Origin: Tetmemena sp. SeJ-2015 | Lineage: Eukaryota; Ciliophora; Spirotrichea; Sporadotrichida; Oxytrichidae | Length of the DNA: 64,000 nucleotides | Reading direction: 5' to 3' | Assembly: GCA_027382625.1 (NCBI GenBank) | Contig: JAJKFJ010020827.1 | Span: forward strand, 62,001 to 126,000 | Part shown: one piece after another, positions 48,711-60,264 of the stretch | Numbering within the stretch: the first letter of the stretch is position 1 | Layout of the letters: every line of letters starts with the position of its first letter | Position numbers and translations under genes: made by a program | Notes under the pieces: generated by a model | What the model was told of the DNA's origin: nothing | The model's input: only the letters and a program-made list of their open reading frames with translations | Database searches by the model: none

Positions 48711-51700
48711 TCACTCGACGAATTTAGACCTAATAGAGTAAGTTGAAGACCTTATTCCATCGTCTTCCTTATCATCAAGAATAAGTATCGGTACATAAAT
48801 TTACACAAATTATTGAAAAATTACAGAGTCTCTAAGGACTTTGCCGAAAAAGTCTCTAGGCGTGTCACTTGCCTCATAGTTGCACAATTCTTCATCAGTG
48901 TCATAAGGGTTTATATTATGATAGACTGCAACATTCTAATCCTCCTCTTCTCCTTGCATAAGCATTTTTCTATTCAACTCAAGTGGCTGCTGAGCTCCCG
49001 GAACTCCCTCTACTTGATTACTGATTTCTCCTAGCGGCAGAGTAATGTTATCCTAGGCTTGGTCTTAGATCTTGAATTGAGACCTTCTTTGCTCTTGCTT
49101 TTATTATTACTCAAGCCTCCTTGTTGACTTTTGAATGATTTCTTGCTATTGAGAGTTCGTAAGCTAAAACGGCTAAGACTCCTGAGACTAGCGATTAACT
49201 AAGAGACCCATCATCTCATGCTGTGAAAGAGGCTGGATGAACTGATTCATAGAAGTCGCAGCTGAATTTCCATTACTTGTGGCTTGCTCAATATTTGAGA
49301 TTTGCGAATTCTTAGGGGCCTTGTAAAGTCCGATCCCATTTCCTGCTGCATTTGGGGTAAGAAACTGAGGATTTTGAACAGTCTTTGCGTCTATAATATC
49401 AGAGTTAGTGTTATCAAGTGGCTGAATGAAAGGACCAGAGCCAGTTTTTAGAGGTGAGTTATAGTTTGAGGGGTTGTTTGAGCCTCCATTAAGGTTGAAA
49501 GTTGGAATTAAGAACTGCTGTTGAGTGGCTAGCTGCTGATATTTCATTGCTTAAAGATGCGGAGGCTGGGGAGGCATTTATCCTACTGGCGATGAATCAG
49601 CTTTTTATTGTTACTGCTATTGTAGGAATGAAGTGTATGGGTTAGGTAAGGGGTATGGAATGCTTTATCCTGCGAAGCCATACTACTACTATTGATAGAA
49701 AGCAGCTGCATTCATTAGCATCATTTAATGGAAGTGTTGGTCCATCATTATTTGTTCACAGTATCTTTTTAAATTAATAGGAGATTTTTATTTAAATTAG
49801 ATTGCTATAGTTAGGGAGGATAGTTTTAAAACTAAGGTCCTGCGGGATTGAATCCAGGAGGAGGATACATCATTAGCATAGATGGATTGGGAGGTATCTA
49901 ATAGAGAGGGTTGAATTTACTTTTTAATTTAAAATTTAACTCATTTGAATTAAACGGGATAACCATTTGATCCCAAAGTTTGTTGCATGGATGGATCTGC
50001 ATGACTCTTTTCTTGGCTAGATTTATCCAAAAATGGATTATCTTCCTCTAGGAGCTCCAAGTTTACTTTCTATTATTGCTTGTTTTATTTTACAGTTGCT
50101 TTAGTCTTTGTCTTTGAATTTATAGCTTTCTGATTAACTTTACCTACTATGATAGGTTGTGCGTGAGTTAGGCCTTTATCATTAGATTAGAACTGGTCCA
50201 TGATATTCCAGTTTGACTCCCTCACACTACCGGATCCCCTCATGTCGTTTGAATAAAAAAGCTTATATTATTTGTGGATGGTTGCTTTATAGAATCATTT
50301 ACAAAATGTATTTGGCTGCTCATCTTTTTCATCTCGCTAATTGAATCCGCGACCTCAGGCTTCATATCAGATGTTTAGCTCCCCAAGTTTCTGAAAGTGT
50401 TAGTATTTTAACTGGAGTTATAGTTTTACGCATCAGAGGCCAAAGCATTGCTTCCTCCTCCACCTACAACTCCTAATTTATTAAGTCTAATCTGGTCTCT
50501 CTTTAAAACTAGAGTTCCAACGCTTTAGTTCTTTGAGAGGGTACTCTTTGTACTAGATTGAGAGGGCATCTTTAGTGGGGCTAAACCTCCCTGCGGGTTC
50601 GAGGTATTTTTCAACTTCGCATTGAAGTTAGTCTCAGTAATAATTTTCAATTACATATAGAGATGTATCATACTTTAATTGATCGAATGAATAAAGTACT
50701 CTGAGATTCTTGCTCTATGGCCGGTTTGAGAGGATTTGCTTGATGAAGGTTCTTCATGCTAAAACTCTGCTTATGATCCTTCATGCCCTCTTGCTTCTAG
50801 ACCTGCTATGTTTCTATCTACTTTTTGTAGATCTGATTATATTGCTGGTACTTTTCTATTAAATTCTGCTTGTTCACGATATTAAATGAGACTAAAGCAA
50901 GTAATAAATATTCTATTAGCCGACAGGCATAGTTCCACTGCAGCTTTGACCTCCTCTTAAGAACTTTTCTCTCCATCCTAAGTTCTTTGAAGATTGTTCA
51001 GAAATGGTAGCTTCACTGGCTTTTTTAGCATCTTACTTGATCCCACACCTTTTATAGGAACTTAAAAAGGAACCTTAAATAGTTTAATATATACTTTCCT
51101 GAGTTACTCATCAGAGTTCATATGAGGTTGCTAAGCCGAATCATGATTCCTCTTTTAGCCCTTAATCTTAGCCTAAATCTCATCTGAGTCTAATCCTTCA
51201 GCCTTAGCTGTCATCTTTTTGCCTTGAGTGTAGGCCTAGTGTTTCGTCTTAGGCTAATTGTGGAAACTGCCATAAGGCCTCTCCAGATCTGTCCCCTCTT
51301 AATCAGCTTTGTCAGGCGATAAGCTTGTAGAGTCTATATAGTTGTTTTAAACCATGGGACTGTATTCAAATATCTCCTTGTTAGATTGAAAGTTCTACAG
51401 ATTCACATGAGCAGTGCCTCCACCTCGCTAATCTGATCCATTTGCAACATTTGCTCCTTGTGTACCAGAAATAAGAAAAATAATCAAGCTTTAAAATACC
51501 TTTCTTCTTATTTTCTCTTATAGATCTCTGCATTTCATTTCTCTCTGGATCTTAGATTCCACCAGGGGGTAGTTCAGGCTAGCTTATAGCTCTCTTCATC
51601 AGTTCAATTTGAGATTTATGTTTGGCTGCATTTTCTTTCTTGATTTTTATAACCGCTGGGACAGCTGTCTTCTAATTTTCATCAACTACAACAATCTATT

Positions 51701-53169
51701 GAGGAGAGTCACTCTCTCCACCACTCCCTCAGCGATTTTTATTCTTGAGCTAAATAGGTTGCGCTTGCTATAGTACGCTTTAATGATGGGGATTCTTCCT
51801 GATCTTGATAAGTTTAGAGGACTCTTTCGTAGCAATAATGGCGTTGTTGCCAGGTTTACTCCTCAACTCAGAGAGAAGCTGAGAGAGCTGGTTATTTTTC
51901 ATGTTCAACTCCTACTTAAGGAATGATATCTCTTCATTGGCAGAGTAAAATTGCTGTTACATATTTGCAGGGTTTGTCTGAGAAAAGATATTGTTACTCT
52001 TGGGACTGAAGTCAGCTACAATATTGGTAGGAAGGTGCAACTGAGGGAGCGTTTTACTTTCTCTCTTTAGCTTAAGCTACTGGACTGTTTCCAACATCTC
52101 CCCACTTTTCATATTAGATACACCGCGTCTCCATTATTAGACTGATTGCTGCTAACCTTCTAAAGGAATCTGCTCTTGTTAGATTTGGAATTGTTGATTT
52201 AAGAAGGCTCAAAGTTTTGAATTGATTCTTCATCGATCTAATCCATCCCTTGGCTTTGACCTTCTATTCCTCTTGGACTGAATTTAGGAAGTCCAAGATT
52301 AGGCAGAGAAATATCCCCCTTCATTCTGGTAACTTTCTTGATCTCGACTTGTTAAGTGCTTACAGGTCCCTCCTCCAGATTTTCAACTGTTGGCTTGCTA
52401 GTTGTGGTGTTAGACTTAAATAGTCGTTAGATTTAATCTACCTTGATTACCTTCTTCTTTTTCTGTACATCGATTGGGATTTTGCGAGTGGTAGATGTCG
52501 CACTAGTTGTGTTAGGAACCTCTACTTGCTAAGTGATAGTCTCCTTAATTATGATCTCTCCTCTGCTGTTATTAGCACCTCCAGCATCCACTATGATGCG
52601 CTTATTTTTCTTGGACCTGTTGCTTTTTGGTGTATCATCGCCATTTCCACTGGCTGTTTGACTCTTACCAACTTAACTCAGGGGCAAGGCATTGTCACTT
52701 TCAGATCTTTTGACTCCCCCTCCACTTTCCTTATTTTTAGTTCGGGATATATCCTAGATGTGTGAAGAGAAGTTGGAGATCTGAGAACTGTTCTTATTGT
52801 TGCTGTTCTAGTTGGATTGAAGGCCTGAAACAAGCCTAGTTTGAGGAGAGTTGGAGAGAATCTGCCTGAGTTTTACCTACTTTTGCTCAAGAAGTTATTT
52901 GCTTTTGAAATTCTAGTCTGAGCCTGAAGTATTCTGAGAACTTGAGTTTTAAAGAGTATTCCCTGAGCCAATTGCAGTAGAGGAAGAGCCTTGGGATGAT
53001 TAATTAGACTGTTGTAAATTCTATAGACCCAGGATTTGCGAATTATTGGCTTGTGCAAGCTATCGCGTGTCACTTCTGGATTCTCTTTTTCCGTTACGTG
53101 AGGAGGTGGTGCCAGCTTCTTGCTGAATAAGTTACTGTTGAGTTGTGGCTGTTGACTTTTACCGCTCAC
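48711..53169 (-). CDS. Large Asn/Gln/Ser-rich protein with coiled-coil segments
   Basis: Minus strand, ATG at 53167-53169 (MSGKSQQPQLNSNLF), reading to TGA (TCA 48711-48713), about 1,400 residues. Long frames remain open only because TAA/TAG are Gln, for example 52950-52120. Most of the protein is low-complexity Asn/Gln/Ser/Lys. A basic Ile/Val-rich block NKRIIVDAGGANNSRGEIII and KKKKVIKVDQIQRLF occurs near 52600-52430, and a coiled coil (SANEEISFLKQELNMKNNQ) near 51920. The C-terminal part (GEEEDQNVAVYHNINPYD) is acidic. Several short introns are implied near 53050, 51470, 50890, 49780-49800 and 48780. No catalytic domain seen. Confidence 0.6.
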
Positions 53170-53665
53170 TTTACTTTTATATAACGAAGTGACTATTTTT
53201 ATTTCTAATTAGCATATAATAAAGTACAAAAGTTTCTTAAAGGCAGTATGATTTTAAGATGATGCTTTACCTATCTTATAACTTAGTCACTCTTAAAAAT
53301 GAATGGGTTATGATCTTAAATAAAAAATACGCGGAAAAAAGCGCCACGAAGTAAAGCAAGTGATGTTAATTTTGACTTGTCTAAAATTATAACTCAATAA
53401 ATATTTTTATTCCCTTTTAAGTGGCTTAATTCCTTTAATATATTTTCACTATTTCTAGAAGTAAGGTTAATTAAGAAAAAATTGGAATGAATAAAGATAT
53501 AAAAAAGTAGTAAAAGAAATTCAGGGCTAAGATGAATATAAATTTTATATAATTTGTTATAGCAAGATTTTTCTTACATCTTATTAACTATCTTTTGCAA
53601 CTAAGATGGCTCAATTTAATGAGGCTATCCTGACGATGACTGACTGTCAACCGACCCTATAGCCT
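53170..53665. other. AT-rich intergenic region
   Basis: About 495 bases between the start of the large N/Q/S-rich gene and the end of the next minus-strand gene, so it likely contains the promoter of the former. It is AT-rich, and no gene or repeat is supported. Confidence 0.55.
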
Positions 53666-54570
53666 TCACGTGTCCCGTTCCGAGTCTCTCTAATATTCAG
53701 TCGGTTAAATTAAATTCTCAAAATTTGTAAGCTTACTGTTTGTGAGATTGATGTTAGCAGCTGCACTCTGATCCTCGAATTCTTGCTTGAAGTTTTATTT
53801 CTCAGTCACCGCACCACTTCTATGCTAGTTCGTGTAGTACTCGCTTTTCACTTTGTTGAGAAAATCAGGAGAGCCCCCTCCACCTATTTGATTCAAGGTT
53901 ACTACACCACCACTAGTTGGATTCTCCATGAAACCGGAAGCCTTACTTCCTTATCCCACCATGCTGCCCCCACCCGCACCTCGGTTCTAGAGAGCTTAGT
54001 GGATCTCAATGCGCTGTTAGCCTCGAGAATTTTTGCGAAGCTTCTCTGAAAAGTTTGCGAGCTCCTCTTGAAGTTTTATCTTTCCAATTCTATTAGAAAC
54101 TGATCTACTATCTATTGTATTAGCATAATGAAAATTTCATTGTGCTTATTAAAATCTGGAGCAGGAACTTAATAAGAAGAGGGATCACCTTCTGTAACTT
54201 ATTACTAATTATTAATATACCATCATCGTAATCCAATTAATGCTATTATCATTCTACATCATTTTTATGATAACTTGACCTTGTTATTTTATTTCTTGCT
54301 AGGCTCGGACCAGACAGCTGTCCCACCGCTCGCAGCAGCCTCCGCTCTTTCACCAGTTTTCGCTTTTAGCTTGTTTACGCTTGCTTGTCCTTGCAGGGTG
54401 CTTTGTCTTTCGAGTTGGGAGTTGAAATTAAGTTGCTAAGTTGGCGATGCTGAAGCGAGTTACACTTAGCGAGAGGGCATGCGACCCCCACCCGCATCAG
54501 CTTTTTATTATTGTGGCTGCTGGGGGTTAGAAGCCTGTTTTTATTGATGTTAATTATTTTTGTTTTGCAT
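53666..54570 (-). CDS. Small Gln/Ala/Gly-rich protein with coiled coil
   Basis: Minus strand, ATG at 54568-54570 (MQNKNNQHQQKQ), stop TGA (TCA 53666-53668). The N-terminus is Gln/Ala/Gly-rich (QQPQQQKADAGGGRM), followed by LERQSTLQGQASVNKLK. After an AT-rich interruption (about 54130-54290) comes a helical stretch GKIKLQEELANFSEKLRK, a Gly-rich loop and a C-terminal segment SPDFLNKVKSEYYTNQHRS. About 250 residues. The Gly/Ala-rich parts are GC-richer than the surroundings. No family recognised. Confidence 0.55.
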
Positions 54571-54714
54571 TTATAATTATATAAAGCTGCCAACTCAGTG
54601 TTAAACCTTCACTACTTAACAATCCTGAAAATGAAAGGTGAATTAGAAAATGAACAAGAGGAGGTTAAGCAATGAGGAAATTAAATTATTTCACTTTCAT
54701 TTTCACTCTCCCTT

Positions 54715-55791
54715 TCAAATGAAAGAGTAGTTCTAGGCTCTTAGCTCTTTGTGAACGCTAAGACCCACTCTGTAGAGGATCAAGTTCATGAGGGGTCTAA
54801 GATAGACTCTAGCGAATTTGATAATCCACGCTATGAATTAGTGGTCTATCACTCCATAGCTGCTGAATCTCTTTCCTAAGTCCATAAGTGCTCCCTCGCT
54901 AGCTTTCATCGTATCTGGAATAGTGAAGCCCACAGTTTTCCTGGAGAGCTTTGTGGCCACGAAGCCTGGCTTATAGCACTAGAAATCTATCTTACCCTTA
55001 GTCTCAGGAGCTTACTGCATCTCAAAAGCGAGTCCCTCATACAAGAAACGAACGAAAACCTTGGAGCAAGAGTAATACTCATGACAAGGGAATGAGTGAA
55101 GTCCCATCAAGCTAGATACGCCTACAAATGCAGACTTAGTAGTCCTTGCAATCTGCTGGTTGAGCAACAGTTTGCTAAGATATTCATTCATCATTAGATA
55201 ATGATTGATTAGATAGAGAGGATGGAAGCAATTCAAAGCTAAGACGCCTTCAGTCTCGGTAATGCTCATAGTGTTGTATAAGCCTGTGAATCCAATACCT
55301 GCATTGTTAATCAATATGCCAATATCCATTTTCTGGAAGATCCCTGAAAACTTGTTCGCATAGTCCTCGTAAGTAACGAGCTCTGCTAAGTTTTGGACCA
55401 CATAAGATATCTGAGGAATTAGAGAGTAGTCTTTCTGGTTTTCCTTAAGGTATTTCTCTACATTCTCCTTTGCTTGCTTAAGTTTATCTTCAGATCGAGA
55501 GACCATCATGATATTGAAGCCCATCTTTGCAAGGTGTTTGCAGTATGCTAAGCCGATGCCATCGGATGCCCCTGTGACGACTGCCCAAGTTCCCTCGAAC
55601 CCATTCTTTCTGGGTAGTCCATATTCCTTGTACAAGTCTCTTGGGCGTCTAGTCAAATAGTAAGCCATTTCAGAAACTGCAGACAAGAGAGTCAGTGTCA
55701 CCTTCAACCCTCCAATCAAAAAGCTGATACAGAGGAGGTAACTTAACCAGCAAGGTGAGGATTCTACCTCAGCAAGATTCACAATGGTCAT
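54715..55791 (-). CDS. 17-beta-HSD12-type short-chain dehydrogenase (very-long-chain 3-oxoacyl-CoA reductase)
   Basis: A single clean frame of 358 residues, ATG at 55789-55791, TGA at 54715-54717 (followed by further TGAs). An N-terminal hydrophobic segment (about residues 15-42) would anchor it in the ER. Cofactor motif TGASDGIG at residues 73-80, NNAG at 162-165, catalytic Ser at about 226 (GVSS) and YSCSK (Tyr240, Lys244) form the SDR active site. The RPRDLYKEYG linker before the Rossmann fold and the KPGFVATKLS segment after it are typical of HSD17B12/KAR/IFA38 enzymes that reduce 3-ketoacyl-CoA in fatty-acid elongation; a steroid-dehydrogenase role is the alternative. The gene has no intron, unlike most neighbours. 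Confidence 0.8.
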
Positions 55792-55863
55792 ATTTAATAT
55801 ATTATAAGTTTTAGACAGACAGATAGCTATAGTTATTTTTTAAATTCTATAATCAAAATTATA

Positions 55864-56600
55864 ATGGTAGACAGCGCCACAGACTATAAGTTCAAGCACT
55901 AATATATAGCAGGGGCTCAGTACAGGCTCCCCTAGATTAATTTCAACTAACCACCGTTCGCAGGGAGGTCGAAGCATGCTCAGAAGGCTAAGCAATACTA
56001 TGAAAATCCAAACATGAATGCCAAGCTGCAGCAATAGGAGAAGAGTGGCACCTCAGCAGCACAGAAGAAGGAGAAGCAGCCAATTATTTATGTGGGATTA
56101 AAAATCCATTCTTTACTCTTATGTATTTAAATGACACACATTTTGTGTTTGCCTCTCAACTTCGACGACATGATATATTCCTATGAAAATCTTGCTACCA
56201 AACTCAAGGCAGAGGGCGCTGAAGGGGTGGAAGACTCTTTCTTCTAAGCATCTACTTTGTTGCACATCACACTTTGCTCTTTCAACTTTGCAGATGACCC
56301 CAATCTACTTCCAAAGGCCAAGAGCACCCTAATTAAGCATTTATAATATCAATACTACAAATTTGTTTACTTTTAAGCTACAGCCTCTTATTCAGCAGGA
56401 GTTTCTGGGAGCAAGTTGCGATGGCAAAGATCCCTAGCCTTTTTACTTGACTATAAAAGGACTTAAAACTTTCTAGAATCAAACCCCTACTGAGGCTCAA
56501 GTTCTATACTGCGATTTAGTGGAGGATGAGGGCTACCAGAAACTCAAAAAAATCACAAGTAACATCTCATTCTATCTCAATTAGACTTATTAAATATATG
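55864..56600 (+). CDS. 2H phosphoesterase of AKAP7/ASCC1 type, apparently truncated
   Basis: ATG 55864 (MVDSATDYKFKHQY), a basic Gln/Lys-rich N-terminus, then THILCLPLNFDDMIYSYENL, FFQASTLLHITLCSFNF containing the first HxT motif, and GLKTFQNQTPTEAQVLYCDL. This series is that of the AKAP7/ASCC1 branch of 2H phosphoesterases (cyclic-phosphodiesterase-like, RNA-processing enzymes). The second HxT motif expected 60-80 residues later is not found before the convergent gene starts, so either the domain is truncated or the last exon is missed. An in-frame AT-rich stretch lies at about 56090-56140. The end is approximate. Confidence 0.6.
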
Positions 56601-56615
56601 TCCTTAATTTTATTG

Positions 56616-57654
56616 TCACTAGTCTGTTAAGTTCTAACTCATTTTATTGTCTTCCTCCTGTTCTTTTAATGAAAAAAAAAGAAAAACTACTGATAAATTA
56701 TATGATCCTGTTCTGTTATATTCAATTCTCTTAGCCAATTGAGCAAGTATCATATTGCCCATATTAAGCACATACAGTCCAAAGATGATAATGATGTTCA
56801 TGAAAATTGCAAGTACAAAGGCCAAGTCATTAGATGAGATGCTTCCCACTATAGAAGCCACTTATTCGATAATTGAGCCAAAAGAGCTATCGCTTGCTGA
56901 TTTCGAACCATGAAATATCACAACTTATTTATTAAATCACAAAGAGGATGGCAAAGAAGTATAAAACTGTTATAATACCAGTTACCACTATCAGGAAAAA
57001 ATACTTCCTTCTGTCAAAGAACTCTGCTTTTCGCATTGATTTATAAACCAGACCAGTTATTAAGACACTAGTTATGCTGTGACTTATTGTGATGTAATGG
57101 AGCAGCTCTATGCTATCATAAATATCATAATATAGGAACATTTCTAAAGCATTTTAATGATAATTTATCTCTGTCCTGCTCTTCCATTTAAAGCTTGATT
57201 ATTCTTCTCTTTGTATTCTTTGAGCTCAAAGAAACTCTAGATCCTAGTATACAAATAGAGCCAAGCCAGTAGATGCAGAGATAGACTCCAACACCTTTAC
57301 ACTCCCTTCATCTATTCATATTGATGCAACAGCTTTCTCGAATCCTCTCTCTGGTTTGAAATAATTGCACTTGGGAAAAGGTTAGCATCAAATAAGCTCT
57401 CAATGTTCAACGCCATCATGAGTCGATCCCCAAAACTCTAGAATCTTCAATCATGGGACAAAATTTATTACTTTTGTTTGTAGGCTTGAAGAATCAGAGG
57501 ATATCCTAAAAGAAGAGACGTATTCCTGCTCTTAATTTTGTTTTTAGGATGAGGATTTAGTCTCTTCATCTATAGAAGCTGAAGTCTCTAGCTAAGAATA
57601 GTCTGGGATGCAATTTGAAAGGTCATGTAACTATTCAATTTGCTTATCCATCAT
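56616..57654 (-). CDS. Multi-pass membrane protein, unknown
   Basis: Minus strand, ATG at 57652-57654 (MMDKQIEQLHDLSN), stop TGA (TCA 56616-56618). A Ser/Gln-rich cytosolic N-terminus is joined by a 35-nt GT-AG intron (about 57432-57466) to LMMALNIESLFDANLF, then hydrophobic segments LSLHLLAWLYLY, ITISHSITSVLITGLV, YFFLIVVTGIITVLYFFAILF and FVLAIFMNIIIIFGLYV. Two further frame changes near 57150 and 56935 require short introns. About 290 residues with four membrane helices. No family recognised. Confidence 0.5.
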
Positions 57655-57780
57655 TTTAAGTTTTGTAATAATTTTACTACTTATCAAGTAAATTTCTTCC
57701 CTTGGATTTAATATCTCACGAATTACAATGAATGTCTCTCTTCAAAGTGAAATTAATAATTGTGATCGATATAAAGCATT

Positions 57781-58343
57781 ATGTTTACGATTGACTATGG
57801 AATCGAGGAGCTAACTCGAAATCAAAGTTTCCTCGAGCGGCCCGTGAACGAGATTTGCTGTGACCTGAAATAATTTAAATCTGAACTTTTGAAGCTCAAA
57901 TCGGAGAGCATAATGGAGCGAAGGCTAATATTTGATGAGGAGAAAGAATTGGAATATTAAAAGCATTTATAATAGGAAGCAAAGAAGGTGAAATATGTTA
58001 CCTACTTATTAATCAAGATTGCTATCAAGATAGATGAGACTTACAAAGATTTTACAGCCAAGAAAGAAAGTCTCTGGAACATGATTTAGGACTAAGACAA
58101 ATAGGAAGGCCCAGAACTTAAAGCTATTCATGATTAATGCATTTATTTGGATAAGAGAGTTAGAGTTTCAGAGTAGAAGCTTGAGGTCTATTGCTAGTTA
58201 TTTACAGAAGTAAGAAACCTTCTTTGCCAACTCTAATTTTTAGAGAAGATTCTTGTCAAGTATTATTAGAAATTAAAACTTGAAATCAATTAGATATCTC
58301 AGATAATAGCTGCTGAAGGTACTGTACAGTCTTTATTTAATGA
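57781..58343 (+). CDS. Small coiled-coil protein
   Basis: ATG 57781 (MFTIDYGIEELTRNQSF) followed by a highly charged helical region (LKQFKSELLKLKSESIMERR, DKRVRVSEQKLEVYCQ). TAA/TAG codons are read as Gln throughout. The frame stays open beyond 58343, but there the opposite strand has the stronger coding signal, so I end the gene near the first TGA available in another frame at 58341. About 185 residues. The N-terminus and heptads resemble small DASH/biogenesis-type subunits such as BLOC or MIND proteins, but nothing is specific enough for a call. Confidence 0.5.
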
Positions 58344-58349
58344 ATTTTT

Positions 58350-60240
58350 TATGACTAGATACTTGAGATATCGATATTTTCTATTAGGCCTCTTGCCTTG
58401 TCTTCAACTTCTAGCCATTAAATAAGCTAGATAGATTACTCTAAATTAAATTTCTAAATCTAGATTGCAAGTCTTCAAGCTGCCTTCTAAAAGCCACATG
58501 AGAAAGGCAGGTGTAAAACTTGTCCTTGAAGATGCCTGGCCCTTTGACTATCCTATTTGCTTGAACTATATTTATTCTCTGTAGATATTTAACTAGCTCC
58601 ATCTCTTGCTTCTTTTTAAACTGCATGAGTATGTACTTCTCGCTCATCAGTTTCAGTTAGTCGCATGCGCAAGATATTCTGTGATAGGTGTGGTACAGTT
58701 TCCTTTCTTTCTCTTTAATCAGAATCTCATGAAGTTGTTCAGCAGTTAGTTCTTTCGAAATAAAGAGCAAAATTCCCTTCATCTTATACTTAAACGATAA
58801 TAAATGAACTAGATATTCATGTTTCCTTGATGACAGAGGAGTTTGATTTTGTTCTCTATAAACGAGCTCCCTGCTGCTTGATTCTTGTAGTTAAGGACAA
58901 TCTCTTCACAAATTTTGAATATGCTTGCTCTCACTTTGAAACCCTTGGTTTTAGTGACGTCAGAGAGCACCATTTGCGCGAAACTGCTTTTGTTGAGTTC
59001 TTTCTCTAAAGCCTCTTCGACCACTATTGCCTTTGACAACCCCTCCTCTGCTAAAAATATAAACTAAGTAGCCCAGTTTCACTTCTAAAACATCCAAAAT
59101 AGAGATGAACATAGCCAGAAAAGCATCTTGAAGAGCATTTTTAATAAGCAAATTCATTTAAATGAGTGAAATTGAAGAGCAGAGTCATAGTCAAGGAACT
59201 TAAAGATCGTCTTCCACATCACATAGTCAGGCTTCTTCTCTTTCAGAATCTCTAGCAACTTCACTGCAAATCAAAAAGAGAATATAAGAAAGTAAAATTT
59301 CACTGCATAGTTCACTTAAGTAGCCTGGTTTGCTTGAAGATAAGGATGAGGGAGTCGCAAAATCTGATTGGGAATATCTTTCTCGAATCTCAGATTCAAG
59401 AACAATTAAGCTGCTGTTAAACGATGAGGAAAAGTATTGTTTCGAAGGAAAGTAATCCAACCATTCATGAATTGGAGGACGAGGTCTTTCTCTGTAGATA
59501 GTCTTGCCAGAGTTGCTGCCAAAAAACCTATCGTAAAGGTATCCTTAGGGCAGAAATAGACCTGACTCACAGAAGTGAATGACTCTATGATCTTCTCCCT
59601 CGGATTCTCAATTTTCTCGCCTGGCTGCATTATAGACTCAATTCATAAAGTATCACATTAGTTAAATGCAGAGTGAGATAATCCTCTATGATTGATAAGC
59701 AAATGAGAATGTAGTAAGCCTCTTATTCGCACTAAGTCTTGTCCTTGCAGTCCGAGTATTTGTCGTCAAGAATCTTCTCAAAGCACTCCCTCATCACTGA
59801 TATCCTTGACCCTAAATTAATTGAGATAAAGTTGTCCTTACAATCTTTAGTTTAGAGAAGTTACTTGCCATAGTTGTACAGTGTAGTGGGGCTCTCCTCT
59901 GCTTCAGGAGGAATTGTTTCGATGACTTTGACGGTCAAATCATTTGAAGGCTCAACTATCTCCATTTTCTCTTCGTCATTTGCCTTGCTGTTTAACTTTT
60001 TGATCTGCTCTTGAATCTTTTCTCTTTCTCGCTAGATTTCTTAGTTCAGCTCTTCAACATTCGATTATCTTTAAAAATACAAAAATTTTATTGATCGAGT
60101 ACTCAAGAAAAATATTAAAACTAAGAAGTTTATCCAGTCTCTGCAGAGAAAATTCTAGATTACCCAAATTTATTCCTTCTTTAATCTCTCTCGTATTCTT
60201 CAAGTAGATAAATAATATACTTTAAATTTAAAATAGAGAG
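58350..60240 (-). CDS. Helical-repeat (HEAT/MIF4G-like) protein, possibly continuous with the next gene
   Basis: Minus strand. Readable from about 60205 (EYERDQRRNKFGQSRIF) through a charged coiled coil (NQEIQREREKIQEQIKKL) into alternating amphipathic helices: CEQEAYYILICLSIIEDYL, KDTFTIGFLAATLARLS, LQFMNGWITFLRNNTFPHR, LLEILKEKKPDYVMWK and RASIFKICEEIVLNYKNQ. This pattern is that of HEAT or MIF4G repeats. No ATG is available between 60205 and the TGA of the upstream frame at 60265, so this is either missing a first exon or is the 3' half of the upstream gene through an unrecognised intron. The 3' end converges with the plus-strand gene before it. Introns near 60060-60120 and 59260-59320. 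Confidence 0.5.
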
Positions 60241-60264
60241 TTAGTTGGAGCTGGTGCCTAAAAA

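Noticed and set aside
53783..54049. Plus-strand open frame of 88 codons
   Set aside because: The minus strand encodes the Gly/Ala/Gln-rich protein in the same interval with better composition and a proper start and stop.
54320..54560. GC-rich patch as a possible tRNA or structured RNA
   Set aside because: No cloverleaf or paired stems were found; the patch is explained by Ala/Gly/Gln-rich codons on the minus strand.
58440..58700. Extension of the plus-strand coiled-coil gene beyond 58343
   Set aside because: The frame stays open, but its residues become hydrophobic and irregular while the minus strand reads a charged helical protein; the extension is an antisense shadow.
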